A stretch of DNA of 64,000 nucleotides, taken from positions 129,489-193,488 of the forward strand of contig CAZEJS010000001.1 in assembly GCA_964512645.1 (NCBI GenBank), given 5' to 3'. Position numbers and translations under genes: made by a program. Below the pieces are notes generated by a model, which made no database searches, was not told the origin of the DNA, and saw nothing but the letters and a program-made list of their open reading frames with translations. Positions within the stretch are counted from its first letter, which is position 1. Each line of letters begins with the position of its first letter. Positions 50,091-58,391 of the stretch are shown here, piece by piece. Origin of the DNA: CAZEJS01 sp964512645. GTDB taxonomy: Bacteria; Actinomycetota; Geothermincolia; Fen-727; Anoxymicrobiaceae.

Positions 50091-51293
50091 ATGAAGCGCA
50101 GAATAACGGCCCCGCGCGAAACGCTCGCGGAGCTCCGGGAAGACTTCTCGCTGTGCGGCAAGTGCAAGCTCTGCCAGGGCGTCATGGCCCAGCAGTGCGA
50201 CGAGCCCCGTTTCTGGCGCAACTGCCCGTCGGGGACCCGCTTCCGCTACGAGGCTTACTACGCCTCCGGCAAACTGGAGATGGCACGCTGCCTCAGCCTG
50301 GTCGAGATAGAGCCCGACGAGATGATGCAGCACGCGCTATACACCTGCATGCAGTGCGGCTCCTGCGACGACCGCTGCTACCCCGTGAAGCAGATCCACC
50401 CGCTGTGGGTCATCGAGCTGCTCCGCGAGGAGGCGGTGGCGGACGGCTGGGCGCCCCTGGAGTACTTCTCCGAGATGATCTCCAACATGGAGAAGACGGA
50501 CAACCCTTACGGCGTGACCGCGGACAAGCGCGTCGCCTGGGCCAAGGACATGAAGATCAAGGACGCCGCCAAGGAGAAGGTCGAGTGGCTCCTCTTCGTG
50601 GGCGACGACTACGCGAGCTTCGACGAGCTGGCCCCCCGCATGCAGGCGGTGGCCCGGGTGCTCCAGAAAGGCGGGGTCGACTTCGGGACGCTGGGCAAGG
50701 CTGAGGTTTCCTCCGGCAGCCCGCTCCTCCTCATCGGCGACCGCGATTTCTTCGAGACGTTCGCCGCGGCGAACATCGAGACTTTCGAAAAGGCCGGCGT
50801 GAGCAAGATCGTGACCGCCGACCCCCACGCTTACAGCGTCCTCAAGGACGAGTACACCAAGGCCGCGGACCTGGAGGTTGTAAGCTTCGCCGAGATGGCC
50901 GCGGGGCTGATCGCCGACGGCAAGCTCAAGCCATCCAAGGACGTCAAGCTCAAGGCCGCCTACCACGACCCCTGCAGGCTGGGGCGCAGGCAGGACGTCT
51001 TCGACGAGCCTCGCGAGGTGCTCTCCTCGATCCCCGGGCTGGAGCTGATCGAGTTCGAGCGCAACCGCAAGAACTCGCTGTGCTGCGGAGGCGGAGGAGC
51101 GGTGTTCTTCTGGGAGCCGGAGTTCGCCACTTGGGTCACCAAGGAGAGGCTGTTCGAAGCCGAGTTCGTCGGCGCCGAAGCCATAGTCACCACATGCCCG
51201 CTGTGCGTCCGGATGTTCGAACAGGGCGTCAAGGCGGCGAAGTCCAAGCTCAAGATCTACGACTTGGCCGAGCTGCTCGACCAGGCGCTTTAG
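50091..51293 (+). CDS. HdrD/GlpC-like Fe-S oxidoreductase subunit
   Basis: 400 residues. N-terminal cysteine clusters: CGKCKLCQG with a later C...NC, then CMQCGSCDDRCYPVKQ, enough for two [4Fe-4S] clusters. One CCG domain (about 290-395) has HDPCRLGR, NSLCCGGGG and TTCPLCVRMF. This is the electron-carrying partner of FAD oxidases (GlcF, GlpC, LldE-type), passing electrons to quinone or heterodisulfide. It sits between two FAD oxidase genes with four- and nine-base gaps, which argues for a three-subunit complex. The first cluster has a longer spacing than in ferredoxin-type sites. Confidence 0.87.
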   Translation: MKRRITAPRETLAELREDFSLCGKCKLCQGVMAQQCDEPRFWRNCPSGTRFRYEAYYASGKLEMARCLSLVEIEPDEMMQHALYTCMQCGSCDDRCYPVKQIHPLWVIELLREEAVADGWAPLEYFSEMISNMEKTDNPYGVTADKRVAWAKDMKIKDAAKEKVEWLLFVGDDYASFDELAPRMQAVARVLQKGGVDFGTLGKAEVSSGSPLLLIGDRDFFETFAAANIETFEKAGVSKIVTADPHAYSVLKDEYTKAADLEVVSFAEMAAGLIADGKLKPSKDVKLKAAYHDPCRLGRRQDVFDEPREVLSSIPGLELIEFERNRKNSLCCGGGGAVFFWEPEFATWVTKERLFEAEFVGAEAIVTTCPLCVRMFEQGVKAAKSKLKIYDLAELLDQAL

Positions 51294-51302
51294 GAGGTTC
51301 CG

Positions 51303-52922
51303 ATGGCAAAAAGCAGGATTCGAGAAGAGCTCCGTGCGAGGCGGGTGGTCCACCGGCCGGTGATCATGGAGAAGGACCCGGAGCACAACCGGCAGGAGAA
51401 CCTCGATAAGGCGCTGGTCGCCCTCAAGAAAGCCCTGGGCGACGAGTGGGCGACAGACGCGCCGTCGGTGCTCTGCGGCTACGCCCGCGATCAGAGCTTC
51501 AACCCGGCGTCTTACCCGCATATCGTGGCGCTTCCCTCGAGCATCGAGGAGGTCCAGGCGGTGTACCGCATCGCCAACGAGTACCTGCTCGACGTGATGC
51601 CGTTCGGCACCGGGTTGACCACCGCCGGGCTGGCGCTTCCAGGGTACGGCGGCATTCTCTGCGACCTGCGGAGGATGGACAAGATCGTCGAGATCGACGG
51701 TGAGAACATGTGGGCCACAGTCGAGCCGGGAGTGAACTACCTGGAGCTCCAGGCGGCGTCCCAGAAGGTCGGGTGCAGGCTGCTGAACCCCTCCACCTCG
51801 GCGACCGCCGGGGTCCTCAGCAACCACCTCTTCTGCAACATCAACACCATGGCGGGTAAATACGGGTTCGGGATGGACAACATCCTGGAGGTCGAGGCGG
51901 TCCTGCCGACGGGCGAGATCCTCAAGACCGGGGCCATGTCGTACGGCGCGTCCAAGGGCGTGGTGTGCGGGCCCGGCCCCGACCTCTCCTGCATGTTCCG
52001 CTACGCCTTCGGCACGCTGGGAATAGTCACCAGGATGACGGTCCGGCTGTACCCCGAGGCGCCGTTCCACACCCAGATGTTCCCGGCCTACGAGGAGGAC
52101 AAGTTGGAGGTCCTCGCCGAGGCGCTCTACGAGGTGGCGCAGGACAACCTCTCCCTCGAGCTCGCCCACCTGATGAACTCCTTCTACGGCATCTTCATGG
52201 GCGACAACAACCGCGAGGCCAGCAAGGTGGCAGAGCTGATGCCGCGACACAACCTGCTCACCATCTTCGGCGGCGAGACCAAGGAAGAGTCCGACCTCAA
52301 GGCCGACTGTACCCAGCGGATGCTCGAGGAGAAGTACCCGATGTTCGACTACCTCCCGATGGAGGCCATCGAGCAGATGACCGAGGATTACGATTTCGTC
52401 AACCTCGACAGGTGGGTCAAATACTTCAACGTCACCGTGAGGGTGCAGCGGGTGCGCGGCTCGTTCATGATCGGCGCGCTCATCGACAAACTCAACAACA
52501 TGGTCGGCATAGAGAAGACGATGCGGGACGCCTGCACCAACCAGGCGGGCACCACCGACGACGCCCTGCCCCCCGATGATGCTTCCACCTACCTGCAGCC
52601 GTACCACATGGGGCGCAGCGCCTACATGGAGTACGACATGTACACCAACCAGGCCGACAAGGACGACCTCATCAGGATCCTGATGAGCTACGGCCGCGCC
52701 ACCGCGACCGCGATGTCCCAGGGCATGATCATCGCCGCCGGCGGCGGGGCCCTGGTCAAGGGGATGGTGCCGCTGATGGACCTTGCGATGCAGGCCGGGC
52801 AGCCGAACATGGTCCAGTTCATGGACGCCTTCACCAAGATGAAGATGGCGCTCGACCCCAACAACATCTCCAACAGGCGCTGGGAGTACGACACCGGCTG
52901 CATGAAGAAGATACTCTTCTAG
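51303..52922 (+). CDS. PCMH-type FAD-binding oxidoreductase B
   Basis: 539 residues with a canonical PCMH domain: IVALPSSIEEVQAVYRIANE, MPFGTGLTTAG, WATVEPGVNYLEL, TSATAGVLSNHLFCN and DLSCMFRYAFGTLGIVTRMTVRLYPE. The form is close to vanillyl-alcohol-oxidase, 4-cresol-dehydrogenase and GlcD groups. The C-terminal tail has ALDPNNISNRRWEYDTGCMKKILF. With the 468-residue protein it could form a GlcDE-like pair using the Fe-S protein as outlet. The start ATG (51303) has GGAGG six bases upstream. Confidence 0.85.
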   Translation: MAKSRIREELRARRVVHRPVIMEKDPEHNRQENLDKALVALKKALGDEWATDAPSVLCGYARDQSFNPASYPHIVALPSSIEEVQAVYRIANEYLLDVMPFGTGLTTAGLALPGYGGILCDLRRMDKIVEIDGENMWATVEPGVNYLELQAASQKVGCRLLNPSTSATAGVLSNHLFCNINTMAGKYGFGMDNILEVEAVLPTGEILKTGAMSYGASKGVVCGPGPDLSCMFRYAFGTLGIVTRMTVRLYPEAPFHTQMFPAYEEDKLEVLAEALYEVAQDNLSLELAHLMNSFYGIFMGDNNREASKVAELMPRHNLLTIFGGETKEESDLKADCTQRMLEEKYPMFDYLPMEAIEQMTEDYDFVNLDRWVKYFNVTVRVQRVRGSFMIGALIDKLNNMVGIEKTMRDACTNQAGTTDDALPPDDASTYLQPYHMGRSAYMEYDMYTNQADKDDLIRILMSYGRATATAMSQGMIIAAGGGALVKGMVPLMDLAMQAGQPNMVQFMDAFTKMKMALDPNNISNRRWEYDTGCMKKILF

Positions 52923-52932
52923 AGGAGGGCGT

Positions 52933-53103
52933 TTGCTCGCATTCGCTTGGAAGCACAGGCGCGGGCTGGGGCTGCTGGGACTGGCGGCGGCGGCCGGCCT
53001 CGGCTCGCTGGGCTGTGCGCTGGGCATGGACGAGGGCAGGCGTTTGCATATCAGAAAACAGCTTTCGGAGGCGGCCGCGATGCCCGGTCGCCTCTTCACT
53101 TGA
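52933..53103 (+). CDS. 56-residue single-pass membrane peptide in the flavoprotein operon
   Basis: TTG start at 52933 with AGGAGG four to five bases upstream, directly after the FAD oxidase stop, and a TGA at 53101. The peptide is MLAFAWKHRRG, then a Leu/Gly/Ala helix (GLGLLGLAAAAGLGSLG) with GxxxG-type spacing, then CALGMDEGRR and a polar amphipathic end. Positive residues before the helix suggest an N-in orientation. Position and ribosome site argue for a real gene, maybe a membrane anchor or subunit for the Fe-S/FAD complex (inference). Confidence 0.6.
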   Translation: MLAFAWKHRRGLGLLGLAAAAGLGSLGCALGMDEGRRLHIRKQLSEAAAMPGRLFT

Positions 53104-53135
53104 ACAGACCGTCTAACCCGGGGGGGGTGCTTGAC

Positions 53136-54221
53136 ATGGAAACAAATCCCAGTGAAGTCATAGTGGTGGGATCCGGCCTGGCGGGCCTGACCGCCGCGCT
53201 GAACCTCGCCCGTGAAGGGCGGGACGTCACCGTACTCGAGAGGCACGACCAGGTTGGGGGAATGCCCCAGGTGCGCCCGGCGGTGGACGTAACGCCGTTC
53301 GACCTCGGCCCGGTCAGCAAGTTCATCGGGGTCGAGTTGGGGGCGCCTCAGCTCGTGCCGTGCGAGAGGTGGAACTTCTACGCCTTCGGCCAGAAAGTCC
53401 CGATGAAGGTGAAGGAAGTCAACCTCTACTGCGTGGAGAGGGGCCCGCGGAAGACGGCCCTCGACGGGCAGCTCCACGAGCTCTGCCTCGAGGCCGGCGT
53501 GAAGTTCGAGTTCAACAAGGACTTCAAGTCCCAGCACGACTTCGCCCAGCTTCCGCCCAACTCCATCATAGCGACCGGCCTCTACCCCAACGGGGCGTTC
53601 GAATCGTTCAACATCCCCTACCAGAAGGTGTTCGGTTACATCGGCAGGGGCAAGACCGACGACTACCCGTGCTGCGCCGTCTGGATGGACGACTACATCC
53701 TCGACTACGCCTACTACGGCTCCAGCAACGGGGTGGTGTTCTGCCTCTACTTCGCCCGCGAGCCCGTCAAGGACAGCGAGTTCGAGCGGTTCCGCGAGAC
53801 CCAGCTCGAGGGCCAGGAGGGAATGCACTGCTCGTCCTGGTTCTACCACGAGGGGCTGGTGCCCACCGCCGAATTCAACACCCCCCGTCTCTTCTGCGGG
53901 GACAAGATACTCGCCGGGACCCTCGCCGGGGGGATGGACCCGTTCGCGCTCTTCGGGGTGCACGGGTCGCTGGTGACCGGCAAAATCGCCGCCATGGCCA
54001 TCTCCGACAAGCCAAGGGCCTACGAGCTGTTCACCAGGTATACCCGCTACTTCAACCGCAACCTCCTCATACGCAAGGTCTTCAACGCGACGCCGGTCGC
54101 GCTGAAGAAGCGCACGATGGGCCCCCAGTTGCAGTTCTCACAGGATCACGTCGACAAGCTCGCGCCGCTGATGAACTACTTCTTCAAGGCGCTGCCCGGC
54201 TACCAGGAACTGCCGCGCTGA
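53136..54221 (+). CDS. FAD/NAD-fold oxidoreductase, cluster paralogue 2
   Basis: 361 residues. FAD motif VIVVGSGLAGLTAALNLARE, LERHDQVGGMPQVRP, LPPNSIIATGLYPNGAF, GDKILAGTLAGGMDPFALFGVHGSLVTGKIAA (family blocks KILAGTL and DPFxLFG). Closest relatives in the window are paralogues 1 and 3; a cysteine-bearing insert (DYPCCAVWMDD) is special to this copy. ATG at 53136 follows a G-rich run; a GTG nine bases upstream (53127) is possible. Substrate unknown; sequence order in the operon suggests it acts with paralogue 3. Confidence 0.8.
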   Translation: METNPSEVIVVGSGLAGLTAALNLAREGRDVTVLERHDQVGGMPQVRPAVDVTPFDLGPVSKFIGVELGAPQLVPCERWNFYAFGQKVPMKVKEVNLYCVERGPRKTALDGQLHELCLEAGVKFEFNKDFKSQHDFAQLPPNSIIATGLYPNGAFESFNIPYQKVFGYIGRGKTDDYPCCAVWMDDYILDYAYYGSSNGVVFCLYFAREPVKDSEFERFRETQLEGQEGMHCSSWFYHEGLVPTAEFNTPRLFCGDKILAGTLAGGMDPFALFGVHGSLVTGKIAAMAISDKPRAYELFTRYTRYFNRNLLIRKVFNATPVALKKRTMGPQLQFSQDHVDKLAPLMNYFFKALPGYQELPR

Positions 54222-54244
54222 CGTTCGAAAAGGGAGGTAACAGG

Positions 54245-55315
54245 ATGTCTGAGTGCACGATCGTAGGGGCGGGGCTTTCCGGGCTGGTAGCCGCCATCAA
54301 CCTCGCCAGGAAAGGGCACGACGTGACCGTCCTGGAGCGGGAGCAGCGCATAGGCGGGATGCCGGAGTTCCGCCCGGACCCGGCGGGCAGCCCGTTCGAC
54401 CTGGACGCCCTCGAGCGGTACACCGGCGTGGACATCGCCCCGGCGGCCAAGGTGCTCGACCAGGCGCACATGTGGGGATACGGCAAGATGCTGGACCTGC
54501 CGATGAAAGGCAGGATACCCCTGTACATGGTCGAACGCGGCTCGCGGGAGACGTCCATCGATACGCTGCTGATGAAGGAGGCCCTTGCCGCCGGCGCCAG
54601 GATCGAGTTCGGCAGGCCGGTCCTCGGGCAGTGCGACTACGCCCAGCTGCCGCCGGAGACGATTGTCGCCACGGGCCTGCAGATAGAGAACTACGAGGCC
54701 CTGTCCATACCGTACTCGCCGCTCTTCGGCTGGTTCGCCAAGGGCACGGTGGACCACGACCGCACCACCGTCGGCTGGTTCATGGACGACTTCACGAAGG
54801 ACTACGCCTTCACCTGCACCATCAACGGCGTCTCTTTCGCCCTGCTGTTCCAGCGCGACGAACCGCTGACCCGCGCCGGCAAGGAGAAGTTCACCACGCT
54901 CGTCGCCGAGGGCGAAGGGCTGGAATTCAAAAAGTGGAACGACCTCATAGGGGGGGCGTGCCCGGTCGGTTCGATACGCAACCCCAGGCTCTTCCACGGA
55001 AACAAGATACTCGCGGGAACCCTGGCGGGGGTCATCGACCCGATGCTTTTCTTCGGGATGCTGGGCGCACTGGTTTCGGGACAGATCGCCGCCAGGGCCA
55101 TCGAGGACAAAGCGGAAGCGTACGAGGAGTTCCGAAAAGTCACCATGCTCTTCTACCCCGAGTACGTGATGAAGAAGATCTCCAACATGGTGCCCCATTT
55201 CCTGAAGCAGCCGCTCATCCAGGCGGGGCTGTCGGTGCTCCCGAAGGTGGAGGGCTTCGCGATGGACCACTTCGCCCCCAACATCCCCGGCTGGCGCGTC
55301 GCGGCATCGGCCTGA
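54245..55315 (+). CDS. FAD/NAD-fold oxidoreductase, cluster paralogue 3
   Basis: 356 residues. TIVGAGLSGLVAAINLARKG, LEREQRIGGMPEFRP, LPPETIVATGLQIENYE, GNKILAGTLAGVIDPMLFFGMLGALVSGQIAA. The best match in the window is paralogue 1, on the other arm of the cluster. Strong GGAGG before the ATG at 54245, 23 bases after paralogue 2. The tail (about 300-356) contains hydrophobic and basic helices fit for membrane contact (inference). Confidence 0.8.
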   Translation: MSECTIVGAGLSGLVAAINLARKGHDVTVLEREQRIGGMPEFRPDPAGSPFDLDALERYTGVDIAPAAKVLDQAHMWGYGKMLDLPMKGRIPLYMVERGSRETSIDTLLMKEALAAGARIEFGRPVLGQCDYAQLPPETIVATGLQIENYEALSIPYSPLFGWFAKGTVDHDRTTVGWFMDDFTKDYAFTCTINGVSFALLFQRDEPLTRAGKEKFTTLVAEGEGLEFKKWNDLIGGACPVGSIRNPRLFHGNKILAGTLAGVIDPMLFFGMLGALVSGQIAARAIEDKAEAYEEFRKVTMLFYPEYVMKKISNMVPHFLKQPLIQAGLSVLPKVEGFAMDHFAPNIPGWRVAASA

Positions 55316-55408
55316 CCGGGCCGCCGGCCCCGGACACGCGCCGCGGCGAGGACGGCCGTTCGTGGTGGGCCCGGGGCTTCGTTGGGACCGGGACCCGGGA
55401 GGGATGCG

Positions 55409-56938
55409 GTGTACGACGCTATCGTCATAGGGTCCGGCATCGGCGGCCTCACCGCCGCCGACCTGCTCTCCGGGCGGGGCCGGAAGGTCCTCATCCTCGA
55501 GCAGAGCCAGCGCCTGGGGGGGTGCTGCGCCACCTGCGACCTCAACGGCCACAGGTTCGACGTGGGCGCCATCTTCATTCTCTACAAGGAGATCTACGAA
55601 CGCTTCTTCGAGATGATGGGGCTGAAACTCGAGGATTACCTGGAGCTCAGGCTCCTCGACCCGGTCTATGACATGCACTTCCGGGACGGATCGAGCGTGC
55701 TCCTGCCAATGGACCCGCTGGAATCTGCCGATGTCATCGCCTCTTTCGCCCCCGGGGACAGAGAGGGCTGGCTGGCCTTCTGCCGGGACATGCGCAGAGT
55801 CTGGGACGCGGTAAAAGCGCTGGTCGAGGACCCGTTCCCGCCGCTCGAGCGGTTCGGGACACTGTCCCACCTCCTGAAGACCGCCTCGAGCGTCAATCTC
55901 CTCAAGGCGATACCGGCGCTGCTCTCCGTGGCGCTGACCAACCAGGACGCGGTGAACCGGCGGTACATGAAAGACCGGAAGGCCCTGACCGTAGTGTCTT
56001 TCGAGAACCTGTTCGCGGGCATCCCGGCGGACCGCATCAGCGGGATCTTCGCGGTGATGAGCTACCTTTCCCACGAAGGATACTGGTACCCGAAGGGCGG
56101 CATGGGCGCGGTGCCGGCGGCGCTCGCGAGGATCGCCACCGAGAACGGCGCCGAAATCCGCATGGAGACGCGTGTCGCGCGCATCATCGTCGAGGGAGGC
56201 CGCGCCGCCGGGGTGGAGCTGGAGAACGGCGAGACCGTGCGTTCGCAGGTGGTCGTATCCAACGCCAGCGCGATACCCACCTACCTGGACCTCGTCGGCC
56301 GGCGGAACATCCCCGCGCGCTTCGCCAGGACCATCGAACATTACACCCTGTCGATCCCCGCGCCGATGATGTATTTCGGCCTGTCGAGGAAGCCGGAGCA
56401 GGTGAAGTGCCATTTCACGGTGATGGTGCCTCCGCCGGAGCAGCTCAACGCCTACTGGGACGAGTATTACGCCGCGGGACTGATGCCGCCCGTGGCGGAC
56501 CTGCCCCACGGCCTGGTGTGCCCGAGCCTCACCGACCCCGATCTCGCCCCGCCGGGCAAGTTCAGTCTGGGGTTCCTGACCGCCGGCCCCTACCGCTTGA
56601 AGTACGGCACCTGGGATGAGCTCAAGCCTTCTTTCATCGAAGAGGCGGTCAAGCACCTGGACAGGACGCTCCTGCCGGGCGTCTCCGGCCTCATCGAGGA
56701 GCGTGACATGCGCACCCCGCTCGATTTCGAGCGGGAACTGATGCTGCCCGAGGGTTCGATATACGGGCTGGAGATGAGCATCCCCAACCTCGGTCCGTTC
56801 CGGCCTTCCTGGCGCTCGCCGGTCATCAGGGACCTGTACCTCACCGGGGCCAGCACCAACCCCGGCGGCGGCGTGCCCCTGGTTATGATCTCCGGCATCA
56901 ACGCCTCGGCCTGCGTCGCCCGCGACAAATCCTGGTAA
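55409..56938 (+). CDS. CrtI-like FAD-dependent oxidoreductase (phytoene desaturase/saturase family) B
   Basis: 509 residues. IVIGSGIGGLTAADLLSGRG, LGGCCATCDLNGHRFDVGAIF, YPKGGMGAVPAALARIATENG and the C-terminal LYLTGASTNPGGGVPLVMISG, which is the usual GAxTxPGGGVP end of CrtI proteins (unlike protein A). Acts by hydride transfer to or from long conjugated chains in known members. GTG start at 55409 with GGAGGG upstream. It is the last gene of the plus arm, about 93 bases after paralogue 3. Confidence 0.87.
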   Translation: MYDAIVIGSGIGGLTAADLLSGRGRKVLILEQSQRLGGCCATCDLNGHRFDVGAIFILYKEIYERFFEMMGLKLEDYLELRLLDPVYDMHFRDGSSVLLPMDPLESADVIASFAPGDREGWLAFCRDMRRVWDAVKALVEDPFPPLERFGTLSHLLKTASSVNLLKAIPALLSVALTNQDAVNRRYMKDRKALTVVSFENLFAGIPADRISGIFAVMSYLSHEGYWYPKGGMGAVPAALARIATENGAEIRMETRVARIIVEGGRAAGVELENGETVRSQVVVSNASAIPTYLDLVGRRNIPARFARTIEHYTLSIPAPMMYFGLSRKPEQVKCHFTVMVPPPEQLNAYWDEYYAAGLMPPVADLPHGLVCPSLTDPDLAPPGKFSLGFLTAGPYRLKYGTWDELKPSFIEEAVKHLDRTLLPGVSGLIEERDMRTPLDFERELMLPEGSIYGLEMSIPNLGPFRPSWRSPVIRDLYLTGASTNPGGGVPLVMISGINASACVARDKSW

Positions 56939-56994
56939 ACCCCCGAAAGCGCCCTTCTTTTTCCACTGTTTTTCCCCTTCCACGTGCCGGCGGT

Positions 56995-57077
56995 CCCGGC
57001 GCGTGGAGACGCTGTGGCGCCGTTCGCTTTCTCGCGGGCCGTCAGCCCCGGCGCGTGGAGAGTCCGTGGCGTCGTTC
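56995..57077. repeat. imperfect 31-bp direct repeat
   Basis: Two copies, 56995-57025 and 57047-57077, begin CCCGGCGCGTGGAGA and end GTGGCG[C/T]CGTTC; 27 of 31 positions agree, and the copies start 52 bases apart. They lie in the 227-base gap between the CrtI-like gene and the M28 peptidase gene. Downstream, TATACT near 57115 may be a -10 element for the peptidase. Function of the repeat is unknown. Confidence 0.7.
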
Positions 57078-57165
57078 AAGCCCGGCGCCTCTTTCCCCCC
57101 TCCAGCGGTTGATATACTGTTCAGGCAAAGGAAACGGGAGGCAAACGACCCCGACTGGAGGGGAA

Positions 57166-58377
57166 ATGGCTGTTGACATGATGCACGAGATCGAGACTAT
57201 CTGCTCGATGGGCAACCGGGGCCCGACGAAGCCGGGGGAGCGGAAAGCCGCCGAGTACCTGGCGGGGCGCATGGAGGAGATCGGCCTGGAGACCCGGATC
57301 GAGGACTACCGGATCAGCCCCCATTACTACTGGGTCTATTTCACCCACTGCGTCCTGGCGATCCTGGCGGGGGTGGCCACCATCTGGACCAGGCCGGTGT
57401 GGATACCCATCCTGATGGCGGTGGTCCTGGGCTTTATTTCTCTGTCGTTCTGGGGGGACCTCACGACCAAGTTCCACCTGATCCGCAATATCATCCCCCG
57501 CTACAGCTCCCAGAACGTGATCGGCGTGCTCCCGAACCCCGGAGCGAAGAAGAAGGTGGTCGTCAGCGCCCACATCGACGCCGCGAAGGTAGGCGGGCTG
57601 GTGTTCAACCCCGACCTGGACGAAGCCCTCACCAAGTTCTACAAGGAAAAGTTCGACTCGACGCCCAACGTCATGATGCCGATCCTCCTGAGCATGCTCG
57701 GGCTGTTCGCCGTTGCCGTCGCGCGGGCGATCGTGCCCGACGGCGCGGCCATGTGGATTGCCACCTGGATCGTGCAGGGCGTCTGCACCCTGGGCCTGCT
57801 GGTGGCAACGGTGAGCTTCTTCGACATCGGAATCGGCGTTTACGTACCGGGGGCGTGCGACAACCTCTCGGGGATCGCGGCCTGTCTATCCATCGCCGAG
57901 AAAGTGGTCTCAGAGCCGCTCTCCAACTGCGAACTGGAGCTGGCGGCGTTCGGCTGCGAGGAGGCGATCATGATGGGCGCCGTCCAGTACATGAAGAAGC
58001 ACGAGCCCCGGCTGGACAGGGACAACACCTACTTCATCAACCTGGAGTCGATCGGCTACGGCAACGTCCGCTACGCCACCAGCGAGGGGTTCGTCAGGGT
58101 CAGGCCGTACTCCGAGGAGCTGGTGTCCATCTCCAAAGGGCTGGTCGACTCGGGAGAGTTCGGCGAGGTAGGCACTTACGAAGTCAGGCTCGGCACCGAC
58201 GCGATGGTCCCCCTGGTCCGGGGCTTCAAGGCGATAAGCATCATGGCGTTCAACGAGAACAACTTCATCCCCAACTACCACACCCCCGAGGACACGCCTG
58301 AGAATATGGACATCGCGGTGACGGAGCGCGGGCGCGACTTCGTGATGGCGATGCTCAGGGAGCTCGACCGGAACTGA
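57166..58377 (+). CDS. multi-pass membrane M28-family peptidase
   Basis: 403 residues. An N-terminal part of the peptidase fold (MAVDMMHEIETICSMGNRGPT), two membrane helices (about 55-97), the metal-site His136 (SAHIDAAK), two further helices (about 165-225), then CDNLSGIAA (Asp), CEEAIMMG (Glu pair) and GTDAMVPL. The insertion of membrane helices inside an M28 domain is unusual and resembles Fxna/ERMP1-like layouts. GGAGGGG precedes the ATG. Convergent with parA (14-base gap). Confidence 0.82.
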   Translation: MAVDMMHEIETICSMGNRGPTKPGERKAAEYLAGRMEEIGLETRIEDYRISPHYYWVYFTHCVLAILAGVATIWTRPVWIPILMAVVLGFISLSFWGDLTTKFHLIRNIIPRYSSQNVIGVLPNPGAKKKVVVSAHIDAAKVGGLVFNPDLDEALTKFYKEKFDSTPNVMMPILLSMLGLFAVAVARAIVPDGAAMWIATWIVQGVCTLGLLVATVSFFDIGIGVYVPGACDNLSGIAACLSIAEKVVSEPLSNCELELAAFGCEEAIMMGAVQYMKKHEPRLDRDNTYFINLESIGYGNVRYATSEGFVRVRPYSEELVSISKGLVDSGEFGEVGTYEVRLGTDAMVPLVRGFKAISIMAFNENNFIPNYHTPEDTPENMDIAVTERGRDFVMAMLRELDRN

Positions 58378-58391
58378 AGGCGGAGGGGGCG

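Noticed and set aside
50337..53963. A 1208-codon open frame on the minus strand
   Set aside because: Antisense to three well-recognised plus-strand genes; no ribosome site or motif.
54200..57079. A 959-codon open frame on the minus strand
   Set aside because: Antisense to the flavoproteins at 54245 and 55409; highly biased composition, no recognisable domain.
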